Below are positions 43,148 to 52,162 of a stretch of 64,000 bases of DNA, one piece after another. The translations under genes were made by a program, and so were the position numbers. The notes beneath the pieces were generated by a model that saw nothing but the letters and a program-made list of their open reading frames with translations, was not told the origin of the DNA and searched no databases. This DNA is from Vibrio nitrifigilis (lineage in GTDB: Bacteria > Pseudomonadota > Gammaproteobacteria > Enterobacterales > Vibrionaceae), in NCBI RefSeq assembly GCF_015686695.1, contig NZ_JADPMR010000004.1, positions 558,001 to 622,000 on the forward strand, in the 5' to 3' direction. Position 1 is the stretch's first letter, and each line of letters opens with the position of its first letter.

Positions 43148-43392
43148 CCTTTCGATATCGTTACCCATTCTATAAGTCAACGCTCTTAGCTGACTCACAG
43201 AGCTGTAGTTGTCATTCTTCGTAGACAATCGATAAAGTGGTTATCAGGATTGGTATCACTATGAAAAATCGGTAGTATACCCGCGTACAGAATTTTCATC
43301 ATTGGTATCTCTGAACCTCTATGGTTTCTAGTAAAGCAATATCAACTGGTGTTGTGATGACAGCCAATGTAACCCTATTTTAGGCAACGAAT

Positions 43393-44412
43393 ATGACCAA
43401 AACCCGCATTCTAATCTCTCAATCGACCAATCCCTGGTTCAACCTTGCCGTAGAAGATATTATTTTTCGCTCGATGTCTGCTGATCAGCGGGTACTCTTC
43501 CTATGGCAAAATGCTGATACCGTTGTCATTGGTCGTGCTCAAAACCCGTGGAAAGAGTGTAAGACGGATAAAATGGAACAAGATGGGGTGAAATTAGCTC
43601 GCCGACAAACTGGCGGTGGGGCGGTGTTTCATGACTTAGGTAATACCTGTTTTACTTTTATGGCGGGAAAACCTGAATACGATAAAGCGGTGTCGACCCA
43701 AATTGTACTCAACGCGCTCGCAAAGCTGGGGATTGATGGTGAAGCAAACGGCCGCAATGATTTAGTCGTTAAAGATGAGAACGGGATTCGCAAGTTTTCT
43801 GGTTCTGCTTACCGTGAAACTATTGACCGTGGCTTCCACCATGGCACCATTTTAATGAGTGCGGATATGACGCGGTTGGCTAATTATCTCAACCCAGACC
43901 CGAAAAAACTGCAAGCCAAAGGAATTACTTCGGTGAAATCTCGGGTGATTAACTTGAATAGTATCGTTCCAGAGATTGATCACTCGATGATCTGTGATGT
44001 GATGATGCAGGCCTATAAAGAATATTACAACAGCGCTGATGTTGACGTGGAATATATTTCTCCTGAAGCCTCATCGACCTTACCGGAGTTTGAGACAAAG
44101 TTTGCCAAACAGAGTAGTTGGGAGTGGAATTTCGGCAGCACTCCACAATTTAATCACCAGCTCAATGAACGATTTGGATTTGGCGGGGTAGATGTTTATC
44201 TTGATGTGGTCCATGGTGTGATTGAAAAAGCGCAGTTGTACACGGATATGTTAGACCCTTTACCCATTGAACATTTCGCCGCGCAGATGCAAGGCGCTCA
44301 GTACAGTGAAGTGGGTATTCTGCAAGTGAAACAACACGTCATTGCACAATACCCTGCTGAACAAGAAATATTGGACGAACTTTGCGCCTGGTTGATTACC
44401 CAAATTAGTTAA
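43393..44412 (+). CDS. lplA: Lipoate-protein ligase A
   Basis: This 339-residue enzyme activates lipoate with ATP and attaches it to E2 subunits and GcvH. It matches the length of E. coli LplA and shows NPWFNLAVEDIIF, VVIGRAQNPWKEC, LARRQTGGGAVFHDLGN (adenylate/lipoate-binding RRxxGGGAVFHD) and the lysine region KFSGSAYR. A C-terminal accessory domain of about 90 residues is present. A terminator follows the gene. Confidence 0.95.
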   Translation: MTKTRILISQSTNPWFNLAVEDIIFRSMSADQRVLFLWQNADTVVIGRAQNPWKECKTDKMEQDGVKLARRQTGGGAVFHDLGNTCFTFMAGKPEYDKAVSTQIVLNALAKLGIDGEANGRNDLVVKDENGIRKFSGSAYRETIDRGFHHGTILMSADMTRLANYLNPDPKKLQAKGITSVKSRVINLNSIVPEIDHSMICDVMMQAYKEYYNSADVDVEYISPEASSTLPEFETKFAKQSSWEWNFGSTPQFNHQLNERFGFGGVDVYLDVVHGVIEKAQLYTDMLDPLPIEHFAAQMQGAQYSEVGILQVKQHVIAQYPAEQEILDELCAWLITQIS

Positions 44413-44431
44413 CATTGTCGCGACCTTATTT

Positions 44432-44467
44432 CCCCAAGTTTTATCGTTGAGCTTGGGGCGTTTTTTT
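44432..44467 (+). terminator. Intrinsic terminator after lplA
   Basis: CCCCAAG and CTTGGGG form a 7-bp stem followed by CGTTTTTTT, 20 bp after the stop. Confidence 0.8.
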
Positions 44468-44481
44468 AACAGGAAAGAAAA

Positions 44482-45018
44482 ATGATAATACATTCACCGC
44501 GGCTTATCTTGCGCCCTATTAGCGTTGATGATACGGATGAATTTTATGCATGGGGATGCCGGTCTGATGTTACGCAATTTAGCTTATCAGCATACCGTTA
44601 TCCTCAATCGAAAAGGGATGTAGAGCAGTGGCTTACATCAATAAACCAAGATAAACGTACGATTTCTTTTGGAATAGTTGAACCGCACAACCAAACCTTA
44701 ATTGGGTTCGCTGGGATCGCTTCGATGAGTACCCTTAATCGCAGTGGCGAGTATTTTATCTTAATAGGTAATAAAGAATATTGGGGGCAAGGATTAGGCA
44801 CTGAAGTGACAAAACTGGTGGCACGTTATGCTTTTAAAGATATTGGGTTACATCGGTTAAGTTTAACTGCATTCGCTACAAACCCTGCAGCGATTAAGGC
44901 CTATGAAAACGCCGGTTTTCAACACGAGGGGGTTTTACGTCAGTCTGGTTTTCGAAACGGAACATTTCACGATAAAGTCATGATGTCATTGTTAGCAACA
45001 GAACAACCCGCAGAGTAA
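44482..45018 (+). CDS. GNAT N-acetyltransferase, RimJ/RimL-like
   Basis: This 178-residue protein starts MIIHSPRLILRPISVDD and has the acetyl-CoA loop EYWGQGLGTEVTKLV and the closing NPAAIKAYENAGFQHEGVLRQ, typical of RimJ/RimL/SpeG-type enzymes. AGGAAAGAAAA precedes the ATG. It lies 70 bp after lplA, separated by a terminator. A solo B half of the dispersed element follows it. The acceptor is unknown. Confidence 0.85.
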   Translation: MIIHSPRLILRPISVDDTDEFYAWGCRSDVTQFSLSAYRYPQSKRDVEQWLTSINQDKRTISFGIVEPHNQTLIGFAGIASMSTLNRSGEYFILIGNKEYWGQGLGTEVTKLVARYAFKDIGLHRLSLTAFATNPAAIKAYENAGFQHEGVLRQSGFRNGTFHDKVMMSLLATEQPAE

Positions 45019-45032
45019 TGACCCCACCTCGT

Positions 45033-45102
45033 ATCATTGAGCTTTGCTTGTGTTCGCTGGTGAAGCTCTGCATTCTGTATTTCACGACCATTTGAGGGAT
45101 AT
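45033..45102 (-). repeat. Solo B-half of the dispersed palindromic element
   Basis: On the minus strand this reads TATCCCTCAAATGGTCG, then GCAGAGCTTCACCAGCG and CAAAGCTCAATGATACG. It aligns to the B half with moderate divergence. It starts about 15 bp after the GNAT stop. Confidence 0.65.
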
Positions 45103-45353
45103 GCTCATTAAATTGCCTCTGTTAACTGATTGCTTACTTGTTCAGTTGATATTTGTTTTTGACTTCAACGTTCACAAAAAATTCTTATTTTAATGTACCA
45201 ATAAATAATGAAACCGCGTTCATGGTCTGTTATTATTCGCGGCTTTATGCGCACGCCGCTCCATATCAGACAAAAAGTTCAAATTTTAAATAGGGACTTT
45301 TTATCTGCTAAGCAGTTAATGGTTAGATGTGGTGTGCTGAATTTTTATAATCT

Positions 45354-45367
45354 CCCTCTTAAGAGGG
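45354..45367. promoter_or_regulatory. CCCTCTTAAGAGGG palindrome upstream of the OsmC-like gene
   Basis: A perfect 14-bp palindrome 87 bp before the start. It may be an operator of a dimeric regulator; no identity is proposed. Confidence 0.35.
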
Positions 45368-45453
45368 GATAATGTTGTATGTTGAACCTGTCGTCAGGTG
45401 TATTCATTAGTTGCAGCATTTAGCAGTGTAAATAACCCTAGGAGATGGCTAAT

Positions 45454-45861
45454 ATGAGCGTTAGCGTCGAGTGGCAAAAAGACTACCAATTTGATGTCGT
45501 GACTGATCAAAATTTTACTTTTACGATTGATGCCAATAGCGAAAAGGCACCGAGTCCAACGGATGTACTACTTTCTTCATTGGGTAGTTGTTGCGCTAGT
45601 GATGTAGTGGCAGAGTTGCGTGCTAGAGGCGCAGAACTGTTTGGTTTGAAGACCACAATGTCTTACAAGCTGACGGACACAGAGCCACGTGTATACGATA
45701 GTGTGAATTTACACTTTGTCATTAAAGGTACTGGAGTCAATGAAACGATGGTGACAGAGGTAATAGAAAACTCGATCGAACATCAATGTCATGTGTGTCG
45801 TATGTTGAAATCTTCTATGAGTATTACCTATACCTATCATTATGTGAAATTAGCGGCCTAA
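45454..45861 (+). CDS. OsmC/Ohr-family peroxidase
   Basis: The protein of about 135 residues has the OsmC fold with SPTDVLLSSLGSCCASDVVAEL (first catalytic Cys) and HQCHVCRML (second Cys), so both redox cysteines are present. Extra cysteines are adjacent to each. It should reduce organic hydroperoxides. AGGAG is nine bases before ATG 45454; the ATG at 45445 abuts it and is unlikely. A terminator follows. Confidence 0.85.
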   Translation: MSVSVEWQKDYQFDVVTDQNFTFTIDANSEKAPSPTDVLLSSLGSCCASDVVAELRARGAELFGLKTTMSYKLTDTEPRVYDSVNLHFVIKGTGVNETMVTEVIENSIEHQCHVCRMLKSSMSITYTYHYVKLAA

Positions 45862-46482
45862 TTTATTCGGTAATCTAGCGCAATAACGTCAACATAAATC
45901 CTCCGTAATCTATCAAATACCCTCACATTGAAGTCAGCAATGTGCGGGTATTTTTACAAATTGGAGTCGAGCAGTACGGTTTTCTGGCCGAACTGCAGAA
46001 AACTGTTTGGCCTATTACTGGGTTTGGCATGTGCAATTGAGATGATTAATGTCATGTGTTATTACCACACCTTAATGATGCGTTAATTCCTGTCTACGCA
46101 AATGAGACCAAGATACAGCGTCCAGAGCATTATCGACTCCCCTAATAATGGGAGGTTAGATCATTACTGGTATACAACAGTTGGCATTTAATAGCAGCCT
46201 GTATAGCATAGCCGCGTTTAGCCCTTATACGGGGTTGAGTTACACTTCACATCGAATCAATCTTTTGAGACACATTAACTAACTTATTGTCTTGTATGAT
46301 TAATATCCTTCTGGCCCTATTTTTTAACACTGGCCCCATAGAAGTGATGATTGGCCTTAATTTCATTTTTTTTTGGCTCTATGCCAATCTTCTCCTGTCA
46401 GTAATAGTGAAAGCATGTTGTTTAGTAATACTAATTGTTATGAGCATTCATGACATAAGGATAAGGTCCACAGGAGGTGGTT
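45862..46482. other. 620-bp intergenic region before the ABC transporter operon
   Basis: It holds the terminator at 45913-45953 and then AT-rich DNA. A hydrophobic reading frame at 46287-46508 overlaps the start of the binding-protein gene, has no ribosome binding site and is not called. I see no clear operator. Confidence 0.45.
45913..45953 (+). terminator. Intrinsic terminator after the OsmC-like gene
   Basis: AAATACCC-x-CACATTG pairs with CAATGTG-x-GGGTATTT across a 7-base loop, followed by TTT. Confidence 0.75.
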
Positions 46483-47358
46483 ATGAAATTAGTAAATCAA
46501 CAGCTTAAACGTATAGGCCAATTAACTCTTCTCTCTCTTGCATTAGGTAGCTTCGCTGCACACGCCAATGATCTTCCCCAGATCAAGGAAAGTGGCGTAT
46601 TAAAAGTCGCAACTGAAGATAACTACGCACCATTTAACTTCATGAATGACGGTAAACCTGACGGTTTTAACAAAGACATGCTTGATGAGTTAAAAGTGTA
46701 TGCCAAGGACAAAGGCTTTAAAGTACAACAAAGCATTATGCCATGGACAGGTCTGCTTGCTGCCGTTTCATCAGGTCAATATGACGCTGCGATTACTGGC
46801 GCGAATGTCACCGATCAACGTTTGAACGTATTTAACTTTGTAAACCCTCTTGCGACTGCGCAAAACTACTTTGTCAAACGTAAAGGTGATGACAGCCTCG
46901 ATAAAATTGAAGATTTAGCAGGTAAAACTCTAGGTATTCAAGCGGGTAGCGCACTGTTAGCTCGTCTTCCTGAACTTGAAGATATGTTAAAAGAAAAAGG
47001 CCTTAAATTGGGTAAAGTGGTGCAATACCAATCTTACCCAGAAGCTTATGCCGATTTAGCTAATGGCCGTTTAGACTATGTTATCAACGCATTGATTTCT
47101 ATCAATGACTTAGTGAACAAACGTCCGGACGTGTTTGAAAAAGGTCTACCGGTTTCCGGAAAAGGTTTTGTCTCCTGGCCTGTTCCTAAAAACAGCCCAG
47201 AACTTTTGAAATTCCTAGATGGATTCGTCGAGCATCTTAAACAAACTGGCAAACTGTACACACTACAGAAAAAATGGTTTGGACAAGAGTTCCACGACGT
47301 TCCAGCTCAACCGATTACTAACGTGGCTGAATACCACAAGTTAGCCGGCCTTAAGTAA
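46483..47358 (+). CDS. ABC transporter substrate-binding protein, polar amino acid family
   Basis: This family-3 solute-binding protein of about 291 residues has a signal peptide ending SFAAHA and the motifs SGVLKVATEDNYAPFNFM and GKPDGFNKDMLDEL, then DAAITGANVTDQRL and LAGKTLGIQAGSAL. AGGAGG is five bases before ATG 46483. It is the first gene of a four-gene transporter operon. The ligand is unknown; the taurine-type genes immediately downstream make an amino sulfonate or related amine plausible. Confidence 0.88.
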   Translation: MKLVNQQLKRIGQLTLLSLALGSFAAHANDLPQIKESGVLKVATEDNYAPFNFMNDGKPDGFNKDMLDELKVYAKDKGFKVQQSIMPWTGLLAAVSSGQYDAAITGANVTDQRLNVFNFVNPLATAQNYFVKRKGDDSLDKIEDLAGKTLGIQAGSALLARLPELEDMLKEKGLKLGKVVQYQSYPEAYADLANGRLDYVINALISINDLVNKRPDVFEKGLPVSGKGFVSWPVPKNSPELLKFLDGFVEHLKQTGKLYTLQKKWFGQEFHDVPAQPITNVAEYHKLAGLK

Positions 47359-47392
47359 GTCTCGATCACGTCAATCATATCAAGAAAACCAT

Positions 47393-47413
47393 CCGGCTCA
47401 GCCCTTGGGCCGG
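47393..47413 (+). other. Intercistronic stem-loop between binding protein and permease genes
   Basis: CCGGC and GCCGG close a hairpin containing TCAGCCCTTGG in the 87-bp gap. Such stems often raise the level of binding-protein mRNA relative to the permease genes. Confidence 0.45.
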
Positions 47414-47445
47414 AATATCAGAACAAAAATAAGGAGCACGACTAG

Positions 47446-48087
47446 ATGGATTTGAGTGCTTGGATTCTATTATTGAAAGGTGCTGTGACAACAGTTTGGA
47501 TTTCCGGTGTCGCGATTATTATCGGAGTATCACTAGGGTTGTTGATTGCCATTGTTCGTCAGAAGAAAATTCCTATTATCGACCAATTACTGGCTCTATA
47601 TATCAGTATTGCTCGTTCCACCCCATTAGTAACATTAGTTTTGTTTATTTTTCTTGCCATGCCGGCGTTAGGATTACAACTTAATGTTACCGTTGCCGCC
47701 ATTATGTCTTTGGCATTAAACACGGCAGCATTCAATGCCGAAATCTGGCGCTCTGCAATTCGTAACTTCTCAAAAGATCAAAAAGAAGCAGCGTTTGCCT
47801 GTGGTATGACGGAATGGACTTTTTTCCGCCATGTCATGTTACCTCAAATTATCTCGGTAAGTTTGCCTCCTTTAGTGAATGAAATGTCTTTCCTGATTAA
47901 AGGTAGCCCAGCCGTCGCTATTATCGGCTTAGTCGATCTAACTCGTGTAACCAACCGGATTTCTTCAGTGACCTATGAACCACTGTATCCAATCTTAGGG
48001 GCTGGCTTGATTTATATGATCATCGTTGGCCTGCTAGTAAAAGCACAATCAGTTGCCGAAATTAAAGCTCGCCGTTTAGCGATGTAA
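47446..48087 (+). CDS. ABC transporter permease, polar amino acid (HisM/GlnP) type
   Basis: The 213-residue inner-membrane permease has five hydrophobic helices, the opening LLLKGAVTTVWISGVAIIIGVSLG, STPLVTLVLFIFLAMPALG and the EAA-loop region EAAFACGMTEWTFFRHVMLPQ that contacts the ATPase. AAGGAG precedes the ATG. The second permease gene starts 10 bp after its stop. Confidence 0.9.
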   Translation: MDLSAWILLLKGAVTTVWISGVAIIIGVSLGLLIAIVRQKKIPIIDQLLALYISIARSTPLVTLVLFIFLAMPALGLQLNVTVAAIMSLALNTAAFNAEIWRSAIRNFSKDQKEAAFACGMTEWTFFRHVMLPQIISVSLPPLVNEMSFLIKGSPAVAIIGLVDLTRVTNRISSVTYEPLYPILGAGLIYMIIVGLLVKAQSVAEIKARRLAM

Positions 48088-48097
48088 GGAGAGTCAA

Positions 48098-48763
48098 ATG
48101 AATGAATGGGCAGAAATATGGAGTGCTAGGGATCTTTTCCTACAAGGGTTTGAAGAGACTCTGTATCTATTTGGTATTGCGGCCGTCATTGGCTTTTTCT
48201 TCGGCATATTATTGCTTTATATTTTAGATGCTGAAATTCCATATTTAAGTCGCGGTGTACGTTTTTTCATGACATTTATGCGTACATTGCCATTTCTAAT
48301 CCTTGCGTACTTATTGTATTACGGATTAGGTCAATTTGGTTTTCGTATGGAAGCGGAAACCGCAGGTTTGGTGTCACTGATTGTTTACCATGGAGCCTAC
48401 TTTTGTGAGATTCTCCGAGGCCAACGTTTGGTGATGTCTAAAGGTTTGATTGAAGCTGCACATGCACACGGATTTCGTCATCACCAAACCTTTTTCTACA
48501 TTGTTTTACCCAATGTAGTGCTTAACGCATTACCTCTACTGGGCAACCAGTTGATTATTACGCTCAAAGATACAGCATTCCTCTGTATTATTACGGTACA
48601 GGAAATTACCGCATCGGCGAATAGTGTTCAGTCAACTTACTTTATACCGTTCAAAGCATTCCTCGTTGCTATTCTGCTTTACTGGATTGTTGGCCTAGCG
48701 ATAGAAAACGGCATTAAATTACTTGGACTGATTGGTAAGAAAAAAGGATTTTATCATGCATAA
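48098..48763 (+). CDS. ABC transporter permease, polar amino acid type, second subunit
   Basis: The 221-residue permease has RTLPFLILAYLLYYGLGQFG, the EAA loop GLIEAAHAHGFRHHQTFFYIVLPN and several membrane helices. It pairs with the preceding permease. Its stop overlaps the start of the ATPase gene by eight bases (ATGCATAA), showing coupled translation. Confidence 0.9.
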   Translation: MNEWAEIWSARDLFLQGFEETLYLFGIAAVIGFFFGILLLYILDAEIPYLSRGVRFFMTFMRTLPFLILAYLLYYGLGQFGFRMEAETAGLVSLIVYHGAYFCEILRGQRLVMSKGLIEAAHAHGFRHHQTFFYIVLPNVVLNALPLLGNQLIITLKDTAFLCIITVQEITASANSVQSTYFIPFKAFLVAILLYWIVGLAIENGIKLLGLIGKKKGFYHA

Positions 48764-49517
48764 CGACTCTGCAATTGAAGTACAAAAACTTTCAAAACAA
48801 TTTGATGGTATTGAAGTATTGCGAGATATCAACCTAACCGTTAATCGCGGTGATGTAGTGAGTATCCTCGGCTCTTCAGGTTCAGGTAAATCAACGTTAT
48901 TACGGTGTATGAACTGGCTTGAGACACCAGACAAAGGCAAAATTTATGTGGGTGACGAGCGCATTGGTGTTCGCGATGAAGATAACTTGCCGATGTCTAA
49001 TAAACAACTAGCCAAAATACGTGAACGAGTAGGCATGGTATTCCAGAATTTCAATTTGTGGCCACATTTAGACATTTTACACAATGTGATGCTGCCGCTG
49101 TTGAAAGTGAAACATATGAAAAAGCCAGAAGCAGAAAAAGTCGCTTTGACTCAACTGGAAAAAGTAGGGATGTTAGATAAGAAAGACGTCTATCCCATTA
49201 CGCTGTCTGGTGGTCAAAAACAACGTGTGGCTATTGCGCGTTCTTTGGCACTGAGCCCTGATGTCCTACTATTCGATGAACCGACGTCTGCGCTCGACCC
49301 GGAAAGGGTGGGTGAAGTTCTCGGTGTTATGAAACAGTTGTCTCAGGAAGGGTATACTATGGTGGTGGTGACGCATGAAATGGATTTTGCTCGTGCTGTC
49401 TCCGATCAAGTTGTGTTCCTGGAAAAAGGCAAATTGATTGAGAAAGCGCCACCAGAGGAATTCTTTAACAATCCAAAATCGGATCGTGTCAGACAGTTCT
49501 TAACGTCTTTCGCATAA
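48756..49517 (+). CDS. ABC transporter ATP-binding protein, polar amino acid type
   Basis: This ATPase of about 253 residues has Walker A GSSGSGKSTLLRC, Q-loop FQNFNLWPHL, signature LSGGQKQRVAIARSL, Walker B VLLFDEPTSALDPE and the switch His in VVVTHEMDFA. ATG 48756 has AAAAGGA upstream; a longer frame starting at TTG 48732 would overlap the permease further and is rejected. It ends the operon, which closes with a strong terminator. Confidence 0.92.
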   Translation: MHNDSAIEVQKLSKQFDGIEVLRDINLTVNRGDVVSILGSSGSGKSTLLRCMNWLETPDKGKIYVGDERIGVRDEDNLPMSNKQLAKIRERVGMVFQNFNLWPHLDILHNVMLPLLKVKHMKKPEAEKVALTQLEKVGMLDKKDVYPITLSGGQKQRVAIARSLALSPDVLLFDEPTSALDPERVGEVLGVMKQLSQEGYTMVVVTHEMDFARAVSDQVVFLEKGKLIEKAPPEEFFNNPKSDRVRQFLTSFA

Positions 49518-49530
49518 ATTTGATTGAGTA

Positions 49531-49566
49531 AAAACCGCCAAGTGTTAATTCACTTGGCGGTTTTTT
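49531..49566. terminator. Bidirectional intrinsic terminator
   Basis: AAAACCGCCAAGTG and CACTTGGCGGTTTT form a 14-bp stem with a 6-base loop, between the convergent ABC operon and reductase gene, with T-runs on the plus-strand side. Confidence 0.9.
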
Positions 49567-49577
49567 GTTTCAAGTCA

Positions 49578-50339
49578 TTATGACTGACGTTTTACCGTAA
49601 ATGGCGACCAAGCTTGCGTGGTTGGCATGATCTCTAAACGGTTGATACAGACATGCGGTGGCAACGTTGCGAGATAGAACATCTGCTCTGCTATATCGTC
49701 AGCAGATAAGGCGTTTGCTCCTTCATAAAGTGCATCAGAGGCGGCTTGATCACCTTTTGTACGTACCAAGGTAAATTCTGTTTCAGCCAATCCAGGTGCC
49801 AAATCCGTTACTCGTACACCGGTGCCAAGCAAATCACAGCGTAAGTTGTAGCTAAATTGTTGAACGAATGCTTTCGATGCACCGTAAACATGACTCCCCG
49901 GATAGGGCCATTGCCCCGCGATGGAGCCAACATTAATAATAGACGCCCCTGCACCTGTTTCGATCAAGCTTGGTAGCAATGCATGAGTCACATTGACTAA
50001 ACCGGTGATGTTGGTATCTATCATGGTATGCCAATCAGCAAGATCAACGTTTTGTGCGGCTTGTGGCGCTAATGCTAACCCTGCATTGTTTAACAGGGAA
50101 GTAATGGGTAAAAAATCCTTTGGAAGTGATTCAACCACAGTGTTTACAGCCGTTGAGTCGCGAACATCGAGAACATGTGTATAAACGTCTGTTAGGGAGC
50201 TGAGCTCTTGCTGCAGCGTATCTAAACGCTCTTGTCGGCGTCCACATAAAATCAGTTTCCACCCCGCTTTAGCAAAACGATGAGCAGCAGCGCGACCAAA
50301 TCCAGAGGTTGCGCCGGTGATAAATACTGTCGAAGTCAT
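49578..50339 (-). CDS. SDR oxidoreductase, YdfG/IsfD-like
   Basis: The protein of about 253 residues is an NADP-type SDR with VFITGATSGFGRAAA, NNAGLAL, the catalytic Tyr-x-x-x-Lys in YGASKAF, and GRRQERL. It is close to E. coli YdfG, which reduces malonic semialdehyde and oxidises 3-hydroxy acids or serine. Sulfoacetaldehyde reductase IsfD belongs to the same group. The ATG at 50339 has AAAGGA upstream. Because a TauR-like regulator and a Tpa-like enzyme follow, sulfoacetaldehyde to isethionate is a reasonable but unproven reaction. Confidence 0.85.
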   Translation of the reverse strand: MTSTVFITGATSGFGRAAAHRFAKAGWKLILCGRRQERLDTLQQELSSLTDVYTHVLDVRDSTAVNTVVESLPKDFLPITSLLNNAGLALAPQAAQNVDLADWHTMIDTNITGLVNVTHALLPSLIETGAGASIINVGSIAGQWPYPGSHVYGASKAFVQQFSYNLRCDLLGTGVRVTDLAPGLAETEFTLVRTKGDQAASDALYEGANALSADDIAEQMFYLATLPPHVCINRLEIMPTTQAWSPFTVKRQS

Positions 50340-50400
50340 ACTGGGTCCTTTAGTTGAGCAGTTTAGTTGATGGTGAATTGGTGTTATTAGGATAAAAATA

Positions 50401-50426
50401 CGGGATGTGCGCAAGGCAACATCCCG
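50401..50426 (-). terminator. Intrinsic terminator of the MocR-type gene
   Basis: CGGGATGT and ACATCCCG form an 8-bp stem. On the minus strand TATTTTTAT follows. It separates the regulator gene from the reductase gene. Confidence 0.7.
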
Positions 50427-50450
50427 TGATGTATGATTAAAAACGTGTTG

Positions 50451-51956
50451 CTATGAAAGCCAAAACGTCTCATTGTCTTTGGCTTGTTGGCGAATAATTT
50501 GACTCAATATTTGAATGCCTGCGTCAATATTTTCGGCTTTGATCGATCCAAATCCTAAGCGCATATAGTGATGGGTGAGCTTTTCTGGGTTCATAAAAAG
50601 AACGTCTCCATCTTCTGCTATCACGCCTTGCTCTCGGGCCAATTTTGCCACTTGTTTACTTGATACACCTTCCGGTAGGCGGAGCCAAAAGGCACTTCCG
50701 CCCAGCGTATCTGAACTAATGCACTCAGGAAGGTGGGTTTCAAGTGCTTGGCGTAAACATTGCCACTTCTCACAATAAGCACGTTTAATTTTGCCCAGAT
50801 ACGTATCAAAGTAACCCAAGGAAATAAATAGAGCGCAGGTGCGCTGGTTATTGGACGGTGGATGACGAAACATTAAACGGCGCAATTGGCGCGCTTGTTT
50901 AATTAATTGTCGGTCGGCGACCATAAACCCGATACGTAAACCTGGCGATAACGATTTTGATAAACTCCCCACGTAGATCACACGGCCATTTTTATCCAAA
51001 CTTTTTAGGGAAGGATGCGGTTTTTGATTGATGTTTATCTCGCTGTCGTAATCGTCCTCGATGACAACAAAATCATGTTTGTCGGCATAAGCAAGCAGCT
51101 CTTCTCGACGTTTTAGTGACATTGTCACATTGGTCGGAACTTGATGACTTGGTGTCGCATAGACATAGTCGCACCCTGCTAACTCTGGCGTTAAAGCAAT
51201 ACCTTCATGGTCGATGCGTAACCCTTGAACTTTTGCATGGAAGGTTGAGAAAATATGTCGGGCATCAGGATAACCAGGGTCTTCAATCCCCACGGTAGAT
51301 TGTGCATCAGTAAGCAATTGCGCCAAAATAAACAACGAGTTTTGCGTACCTATCGTTAATAAAATCTCGTCGCTTTCTGCAATGATGCCGCGTTTACTCA
51401 ACACATTTGTTTGTAACTGCTTTATTAACATTGGATCATCGTCATCAACGTGATCCGCTAACCAATCTTTTATGACATTGGTGCGTTGAGCTAAGCGGCC
51501 ACATTCACGCCAATGACTAGCAGGGAAAAGGCTTTCATCCGGTTGACCATAAATAAATGGATAGGGGAAGTCTTGCCAGTTCTCTAACTTAATTCGACTA
51601 CGCTGCCCTTTGAAGTCACATTTAAACTTATTGCCCCAATCTGGTGCGTTGTGTGCATTTTGGTGCACTGTGGCTGCTAGTTTTACAAGCGGCACTTGTA
51701 ATGCGTCGATCTCTGGATTAGCAAAAAAGCCACTACGTTGATGGGAAACGAGAAAGCCTTCATCGACTAATCGTTCATACACTAAAACGATAGTATTGCG
51801 TGATACATTCAGCATTTGCGCGAGCTTTCGACACGATGGTAGCGCTTTATCCGCAAAGATCCCTTGATGAATTTTTTCCAGTAGATGTTCTCTGATCTGT
51901 TCTTGGAGGCTTCTATCAGGAGAAAATTGAATGTGAATTAGGTGGTCATTCTTCAA
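50451..51956 (-). CDS. tauR: MocR/TauR-type GntR regulator with aminotransferase domain
   Basis: The protein of about 501 residues has an N-terminal winged helix (LPSCRKLAQMLNVSRNTIVLVYERLVDEGFL) and a fold-I aminotransferase domain with YATPSHQVPTNVTM, IEDDYDSEI and the PLP lysine in YVGSLSKSLSPGLRIG. MocR regulators sense amino compounds through PLP. It is divergent from the Tpa-like gene and a TauR-type direct repeat lies between them. I prefer TTG 51956, with GAGGGA upstream; the longest frame would begin at 52028, inside the intergenic palindrome. Confidence 0.85.
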   Translation of the reverse strand: MKNDHLIHIQFSPDRSLQEQIREHLLEKIHQGIFADKALPSCRKLAQMLNVSRNTIVLVYERLVDEGFLVSHQRSGFFANPEIDALQVPLVKLAATVHQNAHNAPDWGNKFKCDFKGQRSRIKLENWQDFPYPFIYGQPDESLFPASHWRECGRLAQRTNVIKDWLADHVDDDDPMLIKQLQTNVLSKRGIIAESDEILLTIGTQNSLFILAQLLTDAQSTVGIEDPGYPDARHIFSTFHAKVQGLRIDHEGIALTPELAGCDYVYATPSHQVPTNVTMSLKRREELLAYADKHDFVVIEDDYDSEININQKPHPSLKSLDKNGRVIYVGSLSKSLSPGLRIGFMVADRQLIKQARQLRRLMFRHPPSNNQRTCALFISLGYFDTYLGKIKRAYCEKWQCLRQALETHLPECISSDTLGGSAFWLRLPEGVSSKQVAKLAREQGVIAEDGDVLFMNPEKLTHHYMRLGFGSIKAENIDAGIQILSQIIRQQAKDNETFWLS

Positions 51957-52026
51957 AATCAATCCCTCGATTCTTATTGTTTTTATACGTAAAAGCACAA
52001 TATGTGCCAAATGCGCATATTTACTC

Positions 52027-52050
52027 ATTGCTTATGCTGATATAAGCAAT
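52027..52050. promoter_or_regulatory. ATTGCTTAT-N6-ATAAGCAAT inverted repeat
   Basis: Perfect 9-bp arms around GCTGAT in the divergent region between the MocR-type and Tpa-like genes. It may be an operator for the regulator's own promoter. Confidence 0.5.
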
Positions 52051-52065
52051 AAGTAACGTATAAAA

Positions 52066-52097
52066 GTGGTGCTAAAAATATTGGAAACTGGACCTAA
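52066..52097 (+). promoter_or_regulatory. TauR-type direct repeats upstream of the Tpa-like gene
   Basis: CTGGACCTAA at 52088-52097 equals the TauR-binding consensus CTGGACYTAA that I recall from Rhodobacter capsulatus. A 7-of-10 copy, GTGGTGCTAA, lies at 52066-52075, exactly 22 bp upstream, i.e. two helical turns. Direct repeats at this spacing suit a MocR activator. Confidence 0.65.
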
Positions 52098-52162
52098 TCG
52101 GTCGGAATAAATTGCTCTAACGTGAAATTTTCGCGTTCGATATCAATGAGGAGTATGACGAA

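Noticed and set aside
46287..46508. Hydrophobic reading frame (73 aa) before the ABC transporter
   Set aside because: It overlaps the start of the binding-protein gene, has no ribosome binding site and its composition reflects AT-rich intergenic DNA.
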